Shown piece after piece: positions 31,852-40,502 of a DNA stretch of 64,000 nucleotides. The notes below the pieces were generated by a model. It was not told the DNA's origin. It saw only the letters and a program-made list of their open reading frames with translations, and ran no database searches. The stretch is taken from NCBI RefSeq assembly GCF_000328705.1, contig NC_019673.1, positions 682,001 to 746,000 of the forward strand, in the 5' to 3' direction. The first letter of the stretch is position 1; every line of letters begins with the position of its first letter. This DNA is from Saccharothrix espanaensis DSM 44229 (GTDB lineage Bacteria; Actinomycetota; Actinomycetes; Mycobacteriales; Pseudonocardiaceae). The translations under genes and the position numbers were made by a program.

Positions 31852-33189
31852 CTACCGGCCCCGGCGGCGCAGTTCGGCGGCCAGCAACGGCATCAGCTCG
31901 TCGACGTAGGCGCAGTCGTAGCCCTGGCCGTTCACCAGCGAGAGCGTGAACTCCGCCTTCGCCACGTCGGCCGAACTCGCGCCGATCATGCCGTCCAGCG
32001 CGATGCCGATCTCCTCCAGCACCCGGTCCACCTGGGACGTGCGGTAACCGCGCTGGGAAGGCCCCGCGACCGGGATCTTGATCAGCCGGAGCTGTTTCCA
32101 GGACGTGATCGGCGCACTGGCGCCCGGCCGCCGCGGGCCCTCGCCCAACTGCTTCTCGATCCGCGCCAGGAACGCGTCCACCTCGGTTTCGTCGTAACCC
32201 CGGCGGCCGATGATGGGGCGGCTGAAGCGGACCTCGCGGATTTCCCGCGCGGTCAGGTCGTCCTGGCCCAGCAGCGTGTTCTCGATGCGGTCCAGGAACT
32301 TGTCGACCTGCGATTCCTGGTAACCGCGCCGGCCGCGCGGGGGTTTGCCGAAACCGACCGTCCGGACGTCCCGCGCGGTCAGCGGTCTCGCCCCCACACC
32401 GGCCCGCGGCCGCACCGGCGGGGGAGCGGGGACGCGGTCGCTCGGCGTGGCGGGCACGCGGTCGCGTGGTGTGGCAGGAACGCGGTCGCGCGGCGGGGCC
32501 GGGAAGCGGTCGCTCGGCGTGGCCGGGACGCGGTCGCGTGGTGTGGCGGGGAGGCGGTCGTGCGGCGGTGCGGGCGCGCGTTCCAAGGTGACCACGACCA
32601 GGTCGAGGAACGTGTCCACGTCGTCCTCGTCGTAGCCGGTCCGGCCGGGTGGGGCGAAGGAGAACTCGATCTCCTGCACCTCGATCGCGGTCAGGTCGTC
32701 GCGGCCCGCGAGGGTGTTCTCGATCCGGTCCAGGAACGCGTCGATCTCGTCCTCGTGGTAACCCCGGTTGCCCGGCCGGGGCTTGTGGAAGCGGACGCCG
32801 CGGACGTCCTGCGGCGTGAGCCGGGGAGCCGACGCCGGGCGCATCCCGGTCGAGGTCGCGTGCGCGCCCTGCGCCGGCGCGACCGCCTGCCGGCGCTGCG
32901 GGGTGGACTTGAGGGTTTCGGCCACCAGGTCCATGAACACGTCGACCTCGGCGGCGTGGTAACCCGGTCTCGCCGGGTGGAAGCGCATCCGGCGGACGTC
33001 CTGCTCGGCCACGTCGTCGCGGCCCAGCAGCGTGTTCTCGATCCGGTCCAGGAAGTCGTCCACCTGCTGCTCGTCGTAGCCGGGCTGACCGGGCGGCGGT
33101 CGGTGGAACGCGACTTGTCGCAGGTCCTGCGCGCTCAACAGCGGCGCCGGATGTGCGGGCGTGTGCTGACGCGCTTCGAACCCGGCCAC
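31852..33189 (-). CDS. DivIVA-domain repeat protein with eight tandem copies
   Basis: A 445-residue protein made of eight short DivIVA-like units, each carrying a GY....VD.FLDRIE-type core. The GY pairs sit at residues 37-38, 76-77, 143-144, 185-186, 289-290, 331-332, 381-382 and 423-424. The units come in four pairs; odd members have the longer form (LTxxDVRxVxFxKPxxGxRGY), with copies 7 and 8 more diverged. A hydrophilic repeat linker (residues 211-258) separates pairs 2 and 3. The DivIVA core normally recognises curved membrane at poles and septa. GTG 33189 follows AAGGAGG. No membrane segment; role in polar growth or division is inferred. Confidence 0.85.
   Translation of the reverse strand: MAGFEARQHTPAHPAPLLSAQDLRQVAFHRPPPGQPGYDEQQVDDFLDRIENTLLGRDDVAEQDVRRMRFHPARPGYHAAEVDVFMDLVAETLKSTPQRRQAVAPAQGAHATSTGMRPASAPRLTPQDVRGVRFHKPRPGNRGYHEDEIDAFLDRIENTLAGRDDLTAIEVQEIEFSFAPPGRTGYDEDDVDTFLDLVVVTLERAPAPPHDRLPATPRDRVPATPSDRFPAPPRDRVPATPRDRVPATPSDRVPAPPPVRPRAGVGARPLTARDVRTVGFGKPPRGRRGYQESQVDKFLDRIENTLLGQDDLTAREIREVRFSRPIIGRRGYDETEVDAFLARIEKQLGEGPRRPGASAPITSWKQLRLIKIPVAGPSQRGYRTSQVDRVLEEIGIALDGMIGASSADVAKAEFTLSLVNGQGYDCAYVDELMPLLAAELRRRGR
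32416..32559 (-). repeat. coding minisatellite, six 24-bp units
   Basis: Six in-frame 24-bp units encode the octapeptides [48 protein letters not shown]. They form the linker inside the eight-copy DivIVA-repeat protein. Confidence 0.92.
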
Positions 33190-33293
33190 CCGATGCCTCC
33201 TTTGGTCGTATACCGGGGAGTATCGCCGGACGGTGGGGAACTTGTTTCGCCCTATTGGCTCAATGCGGTGGAGATCGTTCTACCCTGGCGGCC

Positions 33294-34940
33294 ATGAGCC
33301 GGTTCGTGGACACCATGGTGGCAACCGCTGCGAGTGCCGAAGGACGGGGTATGACGACCGGGGAGCCGACCGCTCCCATCCGTCGCACCTGGAGTGAGGT
33401 GCACGAGCGGGCGACCCGCATGGCGGGCGCGCTGGTGGCCGGCGGGGTCGCCCCCGGCGACTCGGTCGCCGTGCTGGCCGGCGACCCGGCGGCCATCGCC
33501 CCGGCGGTGCAGGCGGTGTGGCTGGCCGGCGGCAGCATCACCATGCTGCACCAGCCGACCGCGCGCACCGACCTCGCCGAGTGGGCCGAGGACACCCTGA
33601 AGGTGCTGTCCATGATCGGTGCCCGGCTGGTGCTGCTCGGCGCGCCGTTCGACGCGCTGGCCGCCGTGCTCGACCAGCACGGGGTGTCCTACCGCCTGCT
33701 CGACGACCTCGACGGCGAGCCGCCGGCCGCGCCCGTGGCGGTGGACGAGTCGGCCACCGCGCTGTTGCAGCTCACCAGCGGTTCTACGGCCGACCCCAAG
33801 GCCGTCCGGATCACGCACGGCAACCTGTGGTCCAACGCCGAGGCGATGAGGGTCGCCGCCGCGCTCGACCCCGAGACCGACCGGATGGTGTCCTGGCTGC
33901 CGCTGTTCCACGACATGGGCATGGTCGGGTTCCTGACCGTGCCGATGCTGCTCGGGATCGACCTGGTGAAGGTCACCCCGGTCGACTTCCTCGGCCGCCC
34001 GACGCTGTGGCCGGACCTGATCAGCCGCTACCAGGGCACGATCACCGCCGCGCCGAACTTCGCCTACGCCATCGCCGCCCGGCGGATGGAGGGCGTCGAG
34101 GACGGCACGTGGGACCTGTCCCGGCTGCGCATCGCGCTCAACGGGGCCGAGCCGATCGACCCGGTCGCGGTGAAGTCGTTCACCGACGCCGGCGCGCGGT
34201 TCGGGATGCCCGCCGAGTGCGTGCTGTGCGCCTACGGCATGGCCGAGACGACCCTGGGCGTGGCGTTCGCGCCGCTGTTCACCGGGCTCTCGGTCGACGT
34301 GGTGGACCCGGACGAGCTGGAAGCCGGCCGGCGGGCCGTGCCGGTGCCCGCCGACAGCCCGAACGCCCGCGCGTTCCCGCTGCTCGGACCGCCGCTGCCG
34401 GGCCTGGAGGTCGAGGTCGTGGACGAGTCCGGCGCGGTCCGCGGCGAACGCGAGGTCGGGCAGCTGCGGGTGCGCGGCGAGGCCGTCACGCCCGAGTACC
34501 TGACCGTCGACGGCCCGGTGGCCACCCAGGACGCGGACGGGTGGCTGGACACCGGCGACGAGGGCTACGTGGTGGACGGGCAGGTCGTCGTCTGCGGGCG
34601 GCGCAAGGACGTGATCATCATGGGCGGCCGCAACATCTACCCGACCGACATCGAGCGCGCGGCCACGTCGGTGGAGGGCGTGCGGGCCGGCAACGCCGTC
34701 GCCGTCCGGCTGGACGCCGGGACCCGGCGGGAGCGGTTCGCCGTCGTGGTCGAGTCCAAGCACGCGGGCGAGGACTCCGCCGTGCGGGAGCTGTCGAAGG
34801 CGATCAGCGCGCGGGTTGTGGACGCCGTGGGGCTGCGCCCGTACTCGGTGGTGGTGCTCAAGCCCGGCAGCCTGCCCAAGACGCCCTCGGGCAAGCTGAG
34901 GCGCTCCGCGGCCTCGTCCCTGGTGCCCAGCGCGAGCTGA
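33294..34940 (+). CDS. fatty-acyl-AMP ligase / acyl-CoA synthetase (FadD-like)
   Basis: An adenylate-forming enzyme of 548 residues. Motifs: LLQLTSGSTADPKAVRITHGN (ATP loop), SWLPLFHDMGMVGFL, YGMAETTLG, DTGDEGYVVDG and GRRKDVIIMGGRNIYPTDIE, with the C-terminal catalytic Lys in PSGKLRRS. The short HDMGM region and overall length resemble fatty-acyl-AMP ligases used for lipid or polyketide loading, but CoA ligase activity cannot be ruled out. ATG 33294. Divergent from the DivIVA-repeat gene across a 104-nt gap. Confidence 0.88.
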   Translation: MSRFVDTMVATAASAEGRGMTTGEPTAPIRRTWSEVHERATRMAGALVAGGVAPGDSVAVLAGDPAAIAPAVQAVWLAGGSITMLHQPTARTDLAEWAEDTLKVLSMIGARLVLLGAPFDALAAVLDQHGVSYRLLDDLDGEPPAAPVAVDESATALLQLTSGSTADPKAVRITHGNLWSNAEAMRVAAALDPETDRMVSWLPLFHDMGMVGFLTVPMLLGIDLVKVTPVDFLGRPTLWPDLISRYQGTITAAPNFAYAIAARRMEGVEDGTWDLSRLRIALNGAEPIDPVAVKSFTDAGARFGMPAECVLCAYGMAETTLGVAFAPLFTGLSVDVVDPDELEAGRRAVPVPADSPNARAFPLLGPPLPGLEVEVVDESGAVRGEREVGQLRVRGEAVTPEYLTVDGPVATQDADGWLDTGDEGYVVDGQVVVCGRRKDVIIMGGRNIYPTDIERAATSVEGVRAGNAVAVRLDAGTRRERFAVVVESKHAGEDSAVRELSKAISARVVDAVGLRPYSVVVLKPGSLPKTPSGKLRRSAASSLVPSAS

Positions 34941-35018
34941 CCGACGTCGTCCTGCTCGTCACCTGGCCCGTCGGCCGTCCGGTCGACGGGTCGGGCATGG
35001 ACGCCGGGGGTGGCTGTG

Positions 35019-35426
35019 CTAACCCGCAGGCCGCGAGGTCGACGTGGTGCTCCCGGGCACGTCGGTCGACTCGTCACCGCCCAGCGCGCTGATACCCGCT
35101 GCGACCGCCAACCCGATGGCCACCGCGAAGCACACCTGCTGCAACCCCGAGAAGACGCGCATGTTCGGCGCCTTGACGTTCGGGTTCGCCTCGGCGAGCT
35201 GGCCGGTGATGCAGAACAGGCAGGCCAGGCCGAGCACGATCGACGCCGCGAACAGCCCCCACGACCACTGCATCAGGGTGCGTTCCGGGTCGCCCTTGCC
35301 ACCGGCGAACTCCTTGAAGAACGTGACGGTGAGAGTGAGGACCCCTGTCGACAGGGTCAGCAACTGCTTGCACGCCTCCTGAAGCGACGAGAAGGCTTTG
35401 TCCGTGGTCGGGGCCGGTGCGTCCAT
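35019..35426 (-). CDS. hypothetical membrane protein with two helices
   Basis: A 135-residue protein of no recognised family. A soluble N-terminal helix (AFSSLQEACKQLLTLSTG) runs into a hydrophobic stretch VLTLTVTFFKEF, then two clear membrane segments (WGLFAASIVLGLACLFCITG and VCFAVAIGLAVAAGISAL) and a Ser/Thr-rich tail. ATG 35426 starts 5 nt after the upstream small gene, so both are one operon. Confidence 0.7.
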   Translation of the reverse strand: MDAPAPTTDKAFSSLQEACKQLLTLSTGVLTLTVTFFKEFAGGKGDPERTLMQWSWGLFAASIVLGLACLFCITGQLAEANPNVKAPNMRVFSGLQQVCFAVAIGLAVAAGISALGGDESTDVPGSTTSTSRPAG

Positions 35427-35431
35427 GGCGA

Positions 35432-35755
35432 TCAGCACCACGGGTAGAAGCCGGGGCACAGCCAACCCCAGACCTTCTGGGTCGTGTCCTTGGTCAGGAC
35501 GTCGAGCTTGTGTTCCGAAGCAACCTCGACCAGGCGCTCGTGGAGCACTTCGACGTACCCGCCGAAGTCCGGGTGGTCGAACTCGGCTACCTGTCGCCCG
35601 CCGACCGCACCACCGCCGGCCACCGCATCCCGGGCGAGCGTCGCCCGGCCCCGGTCGATGATCGTGCCGAGCGCCTCTGCCGCGTCCTCGTCGACCGCCA
35701 ATCCGCTGTCCCGCAGCGCCTTGATGAGGTCGTCGGTCCACACACGCTGTCCCAT
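35432..35755 (-). CDS. hypothetical protein, first gene of a two-gene operon
   Basis: A 107-residue soluble protein starting MGQRVWTDDLIKALRDSG and ending in an unusual aromatic/Cys tail (WGWLCPGFYPWC). The N-terminal half looks like a helical DNA- or protein-binding bundle. No family recognised. It precedes the small two-helix membrane protein by 5 nt; the pair could be a sensor/partner unit. Confidence 0.6.
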   Translation of the reverse strand: MGQRVWTDDLIKALRDSGLAVDEDAAEALGTIIDRGRATLARDAVAGGGAVGGRQVAEFDHPDFGGYVEVLHERLVEVASEHKLDVLTKDTTQKVWGWLCPGFYPWC

Positions 35756-35882
35756 CGCCCACCACCCGCGGTGAATCCGGCCTTCAGTTCGTCCGGGTGC
35801 CTGTGAGTCGCGATCCTGGGCACGGGCGTTACGCCGTTCGCACTAATGGGTGACGGTCTGGGGTCCCGTCCGTAGCGGCTCA

Positions 35883-35935
35883 GAACTCGTGCTCAGCTGG
35901 ACTTGTGCTCAGTGGAACTCGTGCTCAGTGGAACT
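35883..35935. repeat. short tandem repeats downstream of pth
   Basis: Three imperfect copies of about 16-17 bp containing [GA]ACT[TC]GTGCTCAG[CT][TG]G, ending inside the last codons of pth. They supply the pth stop codon (CTCA on the plus strand). Function unknown. Confidence 0.75.
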
Positions 35936-36494
35936 TGTTTTGGGCGGCTTCCAGGCCCAGTTCCAGCAGGGCCTCGACGGCGTCGGCCGCGCGGTCCAGT
36001 TCGAAGGCCAGTTCCTTGCGCTCGACCAGGGAGAAGTTGCGCAGCACGTAGTCCGCCGGGTCCATCCGGCCCGGGGGGCGGTCCACGCCGAAGCGGACCC
36101 GGTGGTAGTCCTTGGTGCCCAGGGACTTGGTGATCGAGCGCAGGCCGTTGTGGCCGTTGTCGCCGCCGCCCAGCTTCATCCGCACGGTGGCGAACGGCAG
36201 GTCCAGCTCGTCGTGCACGACCACGATGTTCGCGGGCTCGACCTTGTAGAAGTTCGCGGTGCCGGCCACCGGGCCGCCGGAGGTGTTCATGTAGCCGCGC
36301 GGCTTGGCCAGCACGACCCGCCGGCCGCCGAGCCTGCCCTCCAGCACCTCGGCCCCGCCCTTGTGGGCCTTGAACCTGCCGCCGATCCGGCCGGCCAGCT
36401 CGTCGAGCACCAGGAACCCGACGTTGTGGCGGTTGCCCTCGTACTTGGGTCCGGGGTTGCCCAGCCCCACGACCAGGCTCACGTCATCGGCCAC
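35925..36494 (-). CDS. pth: peptidyl-tRNA hydrolase
   Basis: Recycles peptidyl-tRNA released by stalled ribosomes. The 189 residues show [21 protein letters not shown] (catalytic His in RHNVGF), [39 protein letters not shown] and RVRFGVDRP, all diagnostic. The start is GTG 36494 (VADDVSLVV) or GTG 36482; either overlaps or abuts the stop of the four-copy DivIVA-repeat gene (36484-36486), indicating coupling. Its 3' end runs into a short tandem repeat. Confidence 0.95.
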   Translation of the reverse strand: MADDVSLVVGLGNPGPKYEGNRHNVGFLVLDELAGRIGGRFKAHKGGAEVLEGRLGGRRVVLAKPRGYMNTSGGPVAGTANFYKVEPANIVVVHDELDLPFATVRMKLGGGDNGHNGLRSITKSLGTKDYHRVRFGVDRPPGRMDPADYVLRNFSLVERKELAFELDRAADAVEALLELGLEAAQNKFH

Positions 36495-36999
36495 GGGACC
36501 GGAACTCCTGCTCCAACTCGTCCAACAGGGCGTCCACCGCCCTGGTCTGGTAGCCACGCCGCAGACCCGACGTGGTGCTGAACCGGGTGTGCCGGACCTC
36601 GCTCGACGTCATCCGCCCGCGCCCGTCCAGCGACGCGGCGGCCCGCGCGACGAAGGCGTCCACCTCGCCGCGATCGTAGCCGTTGGACGCCCTGGGCAGC
36701 TTCACCGCCAGCACGTCCGCGCCGCCGCGCATCCCGGTCGGCGGCACCGAGCCCTCGCGGAGCTGCCACTCCATCCGGGTCAGGAAGTCGTCCACCAGGC
36801 GCTGGTCGTAGCCGCCGGGCAGCTCGGTGAACACCACCCGGCGCACCTCGTCGGGGTGCATCCGGGTGCGGCCCGCCAGCGCGTCGGCGACCTTGAGCAG
36901 GAACGCGTTCACCTGGGCCGGGTCGTAGCCCTTCCCGCCGCGCCTGCGGGGGAAGGACGTGCCGCGCACCTGCGCCGGGCTCAAGGACGCGAACGGCAC
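36484..36999 (-). CDS. DivIVA-domain repeat protein with four copies
   Basis: A 171-residue protein built of four DivIVA-like units, with cores GY..xxVxxFLxxV/M at residues 24-25, 63-64, 107-108 and 149-150. The arrangement is two long/short pairs, the same architecture as the eight-copy protein 3.3 kb away, implying duplication. It lies between rplY and pth and overlaps pth, so it is expressed with translation genes. GTG 36999 has only a weak GGGGCGG ribosome site. Function unknown; membrane-curvature or division scaffold inferred. Confidence 0.82.
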   Translation of the reverse strand: MPFASLSPAQVRGTSFPRRRGGKGYDPAQVNAFLLKVADALAGRTRMHPDEVRRVVFTELPGGYDQRLVDDFLTRMEWQLREGSVPPTGMRGGADVLAVKLPRASNGYDRGEVDAFVARAAASLDGRGRMTSSEVRHTRFSTTSGLRRGYQTRAVDALLDELEQEFRSRGR

Positions 37000-37058
37000 G
37001 CCGCCCCAGCCGTGAGGCGGGGGAGGCGTGCCGTTCGACCAGCCCGACGTGATAGGGC

Positions 37059-37661
37059 TCAGCTCTCTTCGGAGGCCTCGGCCTCGGCGGCCTCACCCTC
37101 GCCGTCCAGCTGGGCGGCGGTGGGTGCGGCGTTGACGGCGACGACCAGCGCCTCGGCGTCGGTCACCAGGGAGGCGCCCGACGGCAGGGCGACGTCCGAG
37201 GCGTGGATCTGGGTGCCGGCTTCGACACCCGCGACCGAGACCTCGACCTGGTCGGGGATGTGCAGGGCCTCGACCTCGAGCTGGATCGTGGTCAGGTCCT
37301 GGGTCACCAGGATGCCGGGGCCCGCCTCGCCGGTGATGACGACGGGGACCTCGACGGTGACCTTCTCGCCCCGCTGCACCAGCAGCAGGTCGACGTGCTC
37401 GATGTAGTTCTTGATGGGGTGCGTGGTGACGGTCTTGGTCAGCGCGAGCTCACTGCTGGAATCGATGTCCAGGGTGAGCACCGCGTTCTGACCGTGCTCG
37501 CGGACGACACGGGCGAACTCCAGCGCCGGCAGGGCCAGGTGCTTCGGGTCGGAGCCGTGGCCATAGAGCACCGCGGGGATCTTGCCGGCACGACGGGTGC
37601 GGCGGGCTGCGCCCTTGCCGAACTCGGTGCGCTCCTCTGCGGCGAGACGGACCTCGGACAC
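37059..37661 (-). CDS. rplY: 50S ribosomal protein L25 (general stress protein Ctc type)
   Basis: A 200-residue L25/Ctc protein binding 5S rRNA. The N-terminal L25 domain ([26 protein letters not shown]) is followed by the TL5/Ctc C-terminal beta domain ([24 protein letters not shown]) and an acidic tail. GTG 37661 is preceded by AGGAG on the minus strand. The gene heads the rplY-DivIVA-pth group; prs and glmU lie upstream on the same strand behind a terminator. Confidence 0.95.
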   Translation of the reverse strand: MSEVRLAAEERTEFGKGAARRTRRAGKIPAVLYGHGSDPKHLALPALEFARVVREHGQNAVLTLDIDSSSELALTKTVTTHPIKNYIEHVDLLLVQRGEKVTVEVPVVITGEAGPGILVTQDLTTIQLEVEALHIPDQVEVSVAGVEAGTQIHASDVALPSGASLVTDAEALVVAVNAAPTAAQLDGEGEAAEAEASEES

Positions 37662-37907
37662 GGTGGGGCTCTCCTAACGGTCTGGCCTTAGTACGTCGGG
37701 CGGGGCTGCTGAGCGGGGTGCTGGCCTGCGGCGGCGGGCGGCGCGGAAGGTGAACACGCGCGCGGCATCACAACCGCCGCGTCGATCACGCCGAGCGTGA
37801 TGCTCGCCCTCGCCGAGGCAACCCGACCAGTGTAGGCCGGACCGGGGGCCGGACCCTAATCGGGGGTGGACAACGGTCCGCGCCGATCCCCCGGGCCCGC
37901 AACGCGA
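37662..37907. other. rplY promoter region
   Basis: No gene. It contains an inverted repeat ATCACGC-CGA-GCGTGAT at 37785-37801, a candidate regulatory site or hairpin ahead of rplY. Confidence 0.45.
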
Positions 37908-37942
37908 ACGGCCGGCACGTCGGGTCGCGACGTGCCGGCCGT
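37908..37942 (-). terminator. intrinsic terminator after prs
   Basis: Perfect 15-bp stem (37908-37922 with 37928-37942), 5-nt loop, then TTCGCGTT on the minus strand, 26 nt beyond the prs stop. Confidence 0.85.
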
Positions 37943-37967
37943 ACGCGGTGCACGGGTCAGGCGAGGG

Positions 37968-38951
37968 TCAGGCGTTGCCGTCGAACAGGCTGGTGACCGA
38001 GCCGTCCTCGAAGACCTCCTGGATCACCCGGGCGAGCAGCGGGGCGATCGGCAGCACGGTCATCGCGTCGAACCGCTTCTCCGCCGGGATCGGCAGGGTG
38101 TCGGTGAACACGACCTCGCGCGCGCCGCAGGCCTGCAGCCGCTCGACCGCCGGGCCGGAGAGCACCGGGTGGGTGGCCGCGATCACCACGTCCGACGCGC
38201 CCTCGGCGAGCAGCTGGTCGACCGCCTTGGTGATGGTGCCGCCGGTGTCGATCATGTCGTCGATCACCACGCACAGCCGGCCCTTCACCTCGCCGACCAC
38301 CCGGTTGGCGACGACCTCGTTGGGGCGCAACGGGTCCCGCGTCTTGTGGATGAACGCGATGGGCGTGCCGCCCAGGGTGTCCGCCCACTTCTCGGCGAGC
38401 TTGGTGCGGCCGGCGTCCGGCGACACCACGGTGATGTCGCGGCCCGCGTACTTGTCGCGGATGTGCTCGGCGAGCAGCGGCATGGCCCACAGGTGGTCCA
38501 CCGGGCCGTCGAAGAAGCCCTGGATCTGGGCGGTGTGCAGGTCGACCGCGACCAGCCGGTCCGCGCCCGCGGTCTTGAACAGGTCGGCGACCAGGCGGGC
38601 GGAGATCGGCTCCCGGCCGCGGTGCTTCTTGTCCTGCCGGGCGTAGGGGTAGAACGGCATTATCACGGTGATCCGCTTGGCGGAGGCGCGCTTGAGCGCG
38701 TCCACCATGATCAGGTGCTCCATCAGCCACTGGTTGATGGGCGCGCAGTGCGACTGGATGACGAACGCGTCGCAGCCGCGCACGGACTCCTCGAACCGGA
38801 CGAAGATCTCGCCGTTGGCGAAGTCGTACGCCGACTGGGGGGTCACCGACACGTTGAGGTGCTTGGCCACCTGCTCGGTCAGCTCCGGGTAGGCACGTCC
38901 ACCGAAGAGCATCAGGTTCTTCTTCGGCGTTCCGGGCATGGTGGGGTTCAC
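37968..38951 (-). CDS. prs: ribose-phosphate pyrophosphokinase
   Basis: Makes PRPP from ribose-5-phosphate and ATP for nucleotide, His, Trp and decaprenylphosphoryl-arabinose synthesis. The 327 residues contain FFGGRAYPEL-like start LMLFGGRAYPEL, FANGEIFVRFEESVRG, PFYPYARQDKKHRGREPISA, VDLHTAQIQGFF and the PRPP loop VVIDDMIDTGGT. GTG 38951 is chosen because it directly abuts the glmU stop (1-nt gap); the two are one operon, as in other actinobacteria. Confidence 0.96.
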   Translation of the reverse strand: MNPTMPGTPKKNLMLFGGRAYPELTEQVAKHLNVSVTPQSAYDFANGEIFVRFEESVRGCDAFVIQSHCAPINQWLMEHLIMVDALKRASAKRITVIMPFYPYARQDKKHRGREPISARLVADLFKTAGADRLVAVDLHTAQIQGFFDGPVDHLWAMPLLAEHIRDKYAGRDITVVSPDAGRTKLAEKWADTLGGTPIAFIHKTRDPLRPNEVVANRVVGEVKGRLCVVIDDMIDTGGTITKAVDQLLAEGASDVVIAATHPVLSGPAVERLQACGAREVVFTDTLPIPAEKRFDAMTVLPIAPLLARVIQEVFEDGSVTSLFDGNA

Positions 38952-38952
38952 G

Positions 38953-40431
38953 TCAGCGCCCTTCCTCGGTTGTGTCGGCATTCTGCGACGCCAGCGCCCG
39001 CTGCGCCGCCTCGGCGGCCGGGGTGCCGGGCCTGCGCTGCACGACCCAACCCTCCAGGTTCCGCTGCGGGCCGCCGGACACGGCGAGCGCGCCCGGGGGG
39101 ACGTCCCGGCGCACCACGGTGCCGGCTCCGGTGTACGCGCCGTCCCCGACCGTGACGGGGGCCACGAACATGTTGTCCGAGCCGGTCTTGGCGTGGGACC
39201 CGATGACGGTGCGGTGCTTGTGCACGCCGTCGTAGTTCACCGTGACGCTGGCCGCGCCGATGTTGGAGTTCTCGCCGATGGTGGCGTCGCCGATGTAGCT
39301 CAGGTGCGGGACCTTGCTGCCGGAGCCGATGTCGGAGTTCTTGACCTCGACGAAGGTGCCGATCTTGCCGTTCGCGCCCAGCCGGGTGCCCGGCCGCAGG
39401 TACGCGAACGGGCCGACGGACGCGCCCGCGCCGATCTCCGCGCCGGTCCCGTGGGTGCGCACGACCGACGCGCCCGCACCGATCGAGCACGCGGACAGCG
39501 TGGTGTCCGGGCCGACCACCGCGCCCTCGCCGACCACCGTGCCGTCGCGCAGCTGGACGCCCGGCTCGACCAGGACGTCCCGGCCGAGCCGCACGTCAGC
39601 GTCGAGCCACGTGGTGGCCGGGTCGACCACCGTCACGCCCTCGCGCATCCACCGCTCGACGATCCGGCGGTTGAGCTCCGCGCCGAGCCGGGCGAGCTGG
39701 ACCCGGTCGTTCACGCCCTCCACCAGCCACGGGTCGGGCGTCACGACCGCGCCCACCCGCAGCCCGTCGGCGCGCGCGATGGCGAGCACGTCGGTCAGGT
39801 ACAGCTCGCCCTGGGCGTTGTCGGTCGAGATGCGCGCGAGCGCGTCGCGCAGCACCGCCGCGTCGAACGCGTACACGCCCGAGTTGATCTCGGTGATGGC
39901 CCGCTCGTCCGGCGAGGCGTCCTTTTGTTCGACGATCTTCTCGACCTCGCCGGTGGCCGAGCGCACGATCCGCCCGTAGCCGGTGGGGTCGGGCACCACG
40001 GCGGTGAGCACGCTCACCGCGTTGCCCGCGGCGGCGTGCCGGACCAGCAGGTCCCGCAACGTCGCCGCGTCCAGCAGCGGCGCGTCGCCGTAGGTCACGA
40101 CGACCGTGCCGCCGAGGTCGGCGGGCAGTTCGGCGAGGCCGCAGCCCACCGCGTGCCCGGTGCCCTTCTGCTCGTCCTGCACCGCGATGGTGACCTTGCG
40201 GTCCAGCGCGGTGGACAGGCCGTCGAGGTGTCGGCCCACCGCGTCGCGGCCGTGCCCGACGACGACGGCCAGGTGATCCGGATCTGTCCCCGCGGCGGCG
40301 CGGACGGCGTGCTCCACGAGGGAGCGACCCGCGATCCGGTGCAACACCTTGGGGGTGGCTGAGCGCATGCGGGTGCCTTCACCCGCTGCGAGGACGATCG
40401 TGCTGACCGGGGTGGGGACACCCTCTAGCAT
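38953..40431 (-). CDS. glmU: bifunctional GlcNAc-1-phosphate uridyltransferase/acetyltransferase
   Basis: Makes UDP-GlcNAc for peptidoglycan. Residues 1-~230 are a nucleotidyltransferase ([20 protein letters not shown], then [30 protein letters not shown]). The rest is a left-handed beta-helix acetyltransferase with hexapeptide repeats, and NVRSD-type active site regions ([21 protein letters not shown]). The length of 492 is typical for actinobacteria, with a short C-terminal tail. ATG 40431 follows GGAGAG. It is upstream of prs. Confidence 0.97.
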   Translation of the reverse strand: MLEGVPTPVSTIVLAAGEGTRMRSATPKVLHRIAGRSLVEHAVRAAAGTDPDHLAVVVGHGRDAVGRHLDGLSTALDRKVTIAVQDEQKGTGHAVGCGLAELPADLGGTVVVTYGDAPLLDAATLRDLLVRHAAAGNAVSVLTAVVPDPTGYGRIVRSATGEVEKIVEQKDASPDERAITEINSGVYAFDAAVLRDALARISTDNAQGELYLTDVLAIARADGLRVGAVVTPDPWLVEGVNDRVQLARLGAELNRRIVERWMREGVTVVDPATTWLDADVRLGRDVLVEPGVQLRDGTVVGEGAVVGPDTTLSACSIGAGASVVRTHGTGAEIGAGASVGPFAYLRPGTRLGANGKIGTFVEVKNSDIGSGSKVPHLSYIGDATIGENSNIGAASVTVNYDGVHKHRTVIGSHAKTGSDNMFVAPVTVGDGAYTGAGTVVRRDVPPGALAVSGGPQRNLEGWVVQRRPGTPAAEAAQRALASQNADTTEEGR

Positions 40432-40502
40432 CAGCGCTCTCCCTAGCTGACCGAAGTGCGTGCGTGCCAGCGGGAAAGCCCGGCTCCCGCCAGGTGCTGA
40501 TA

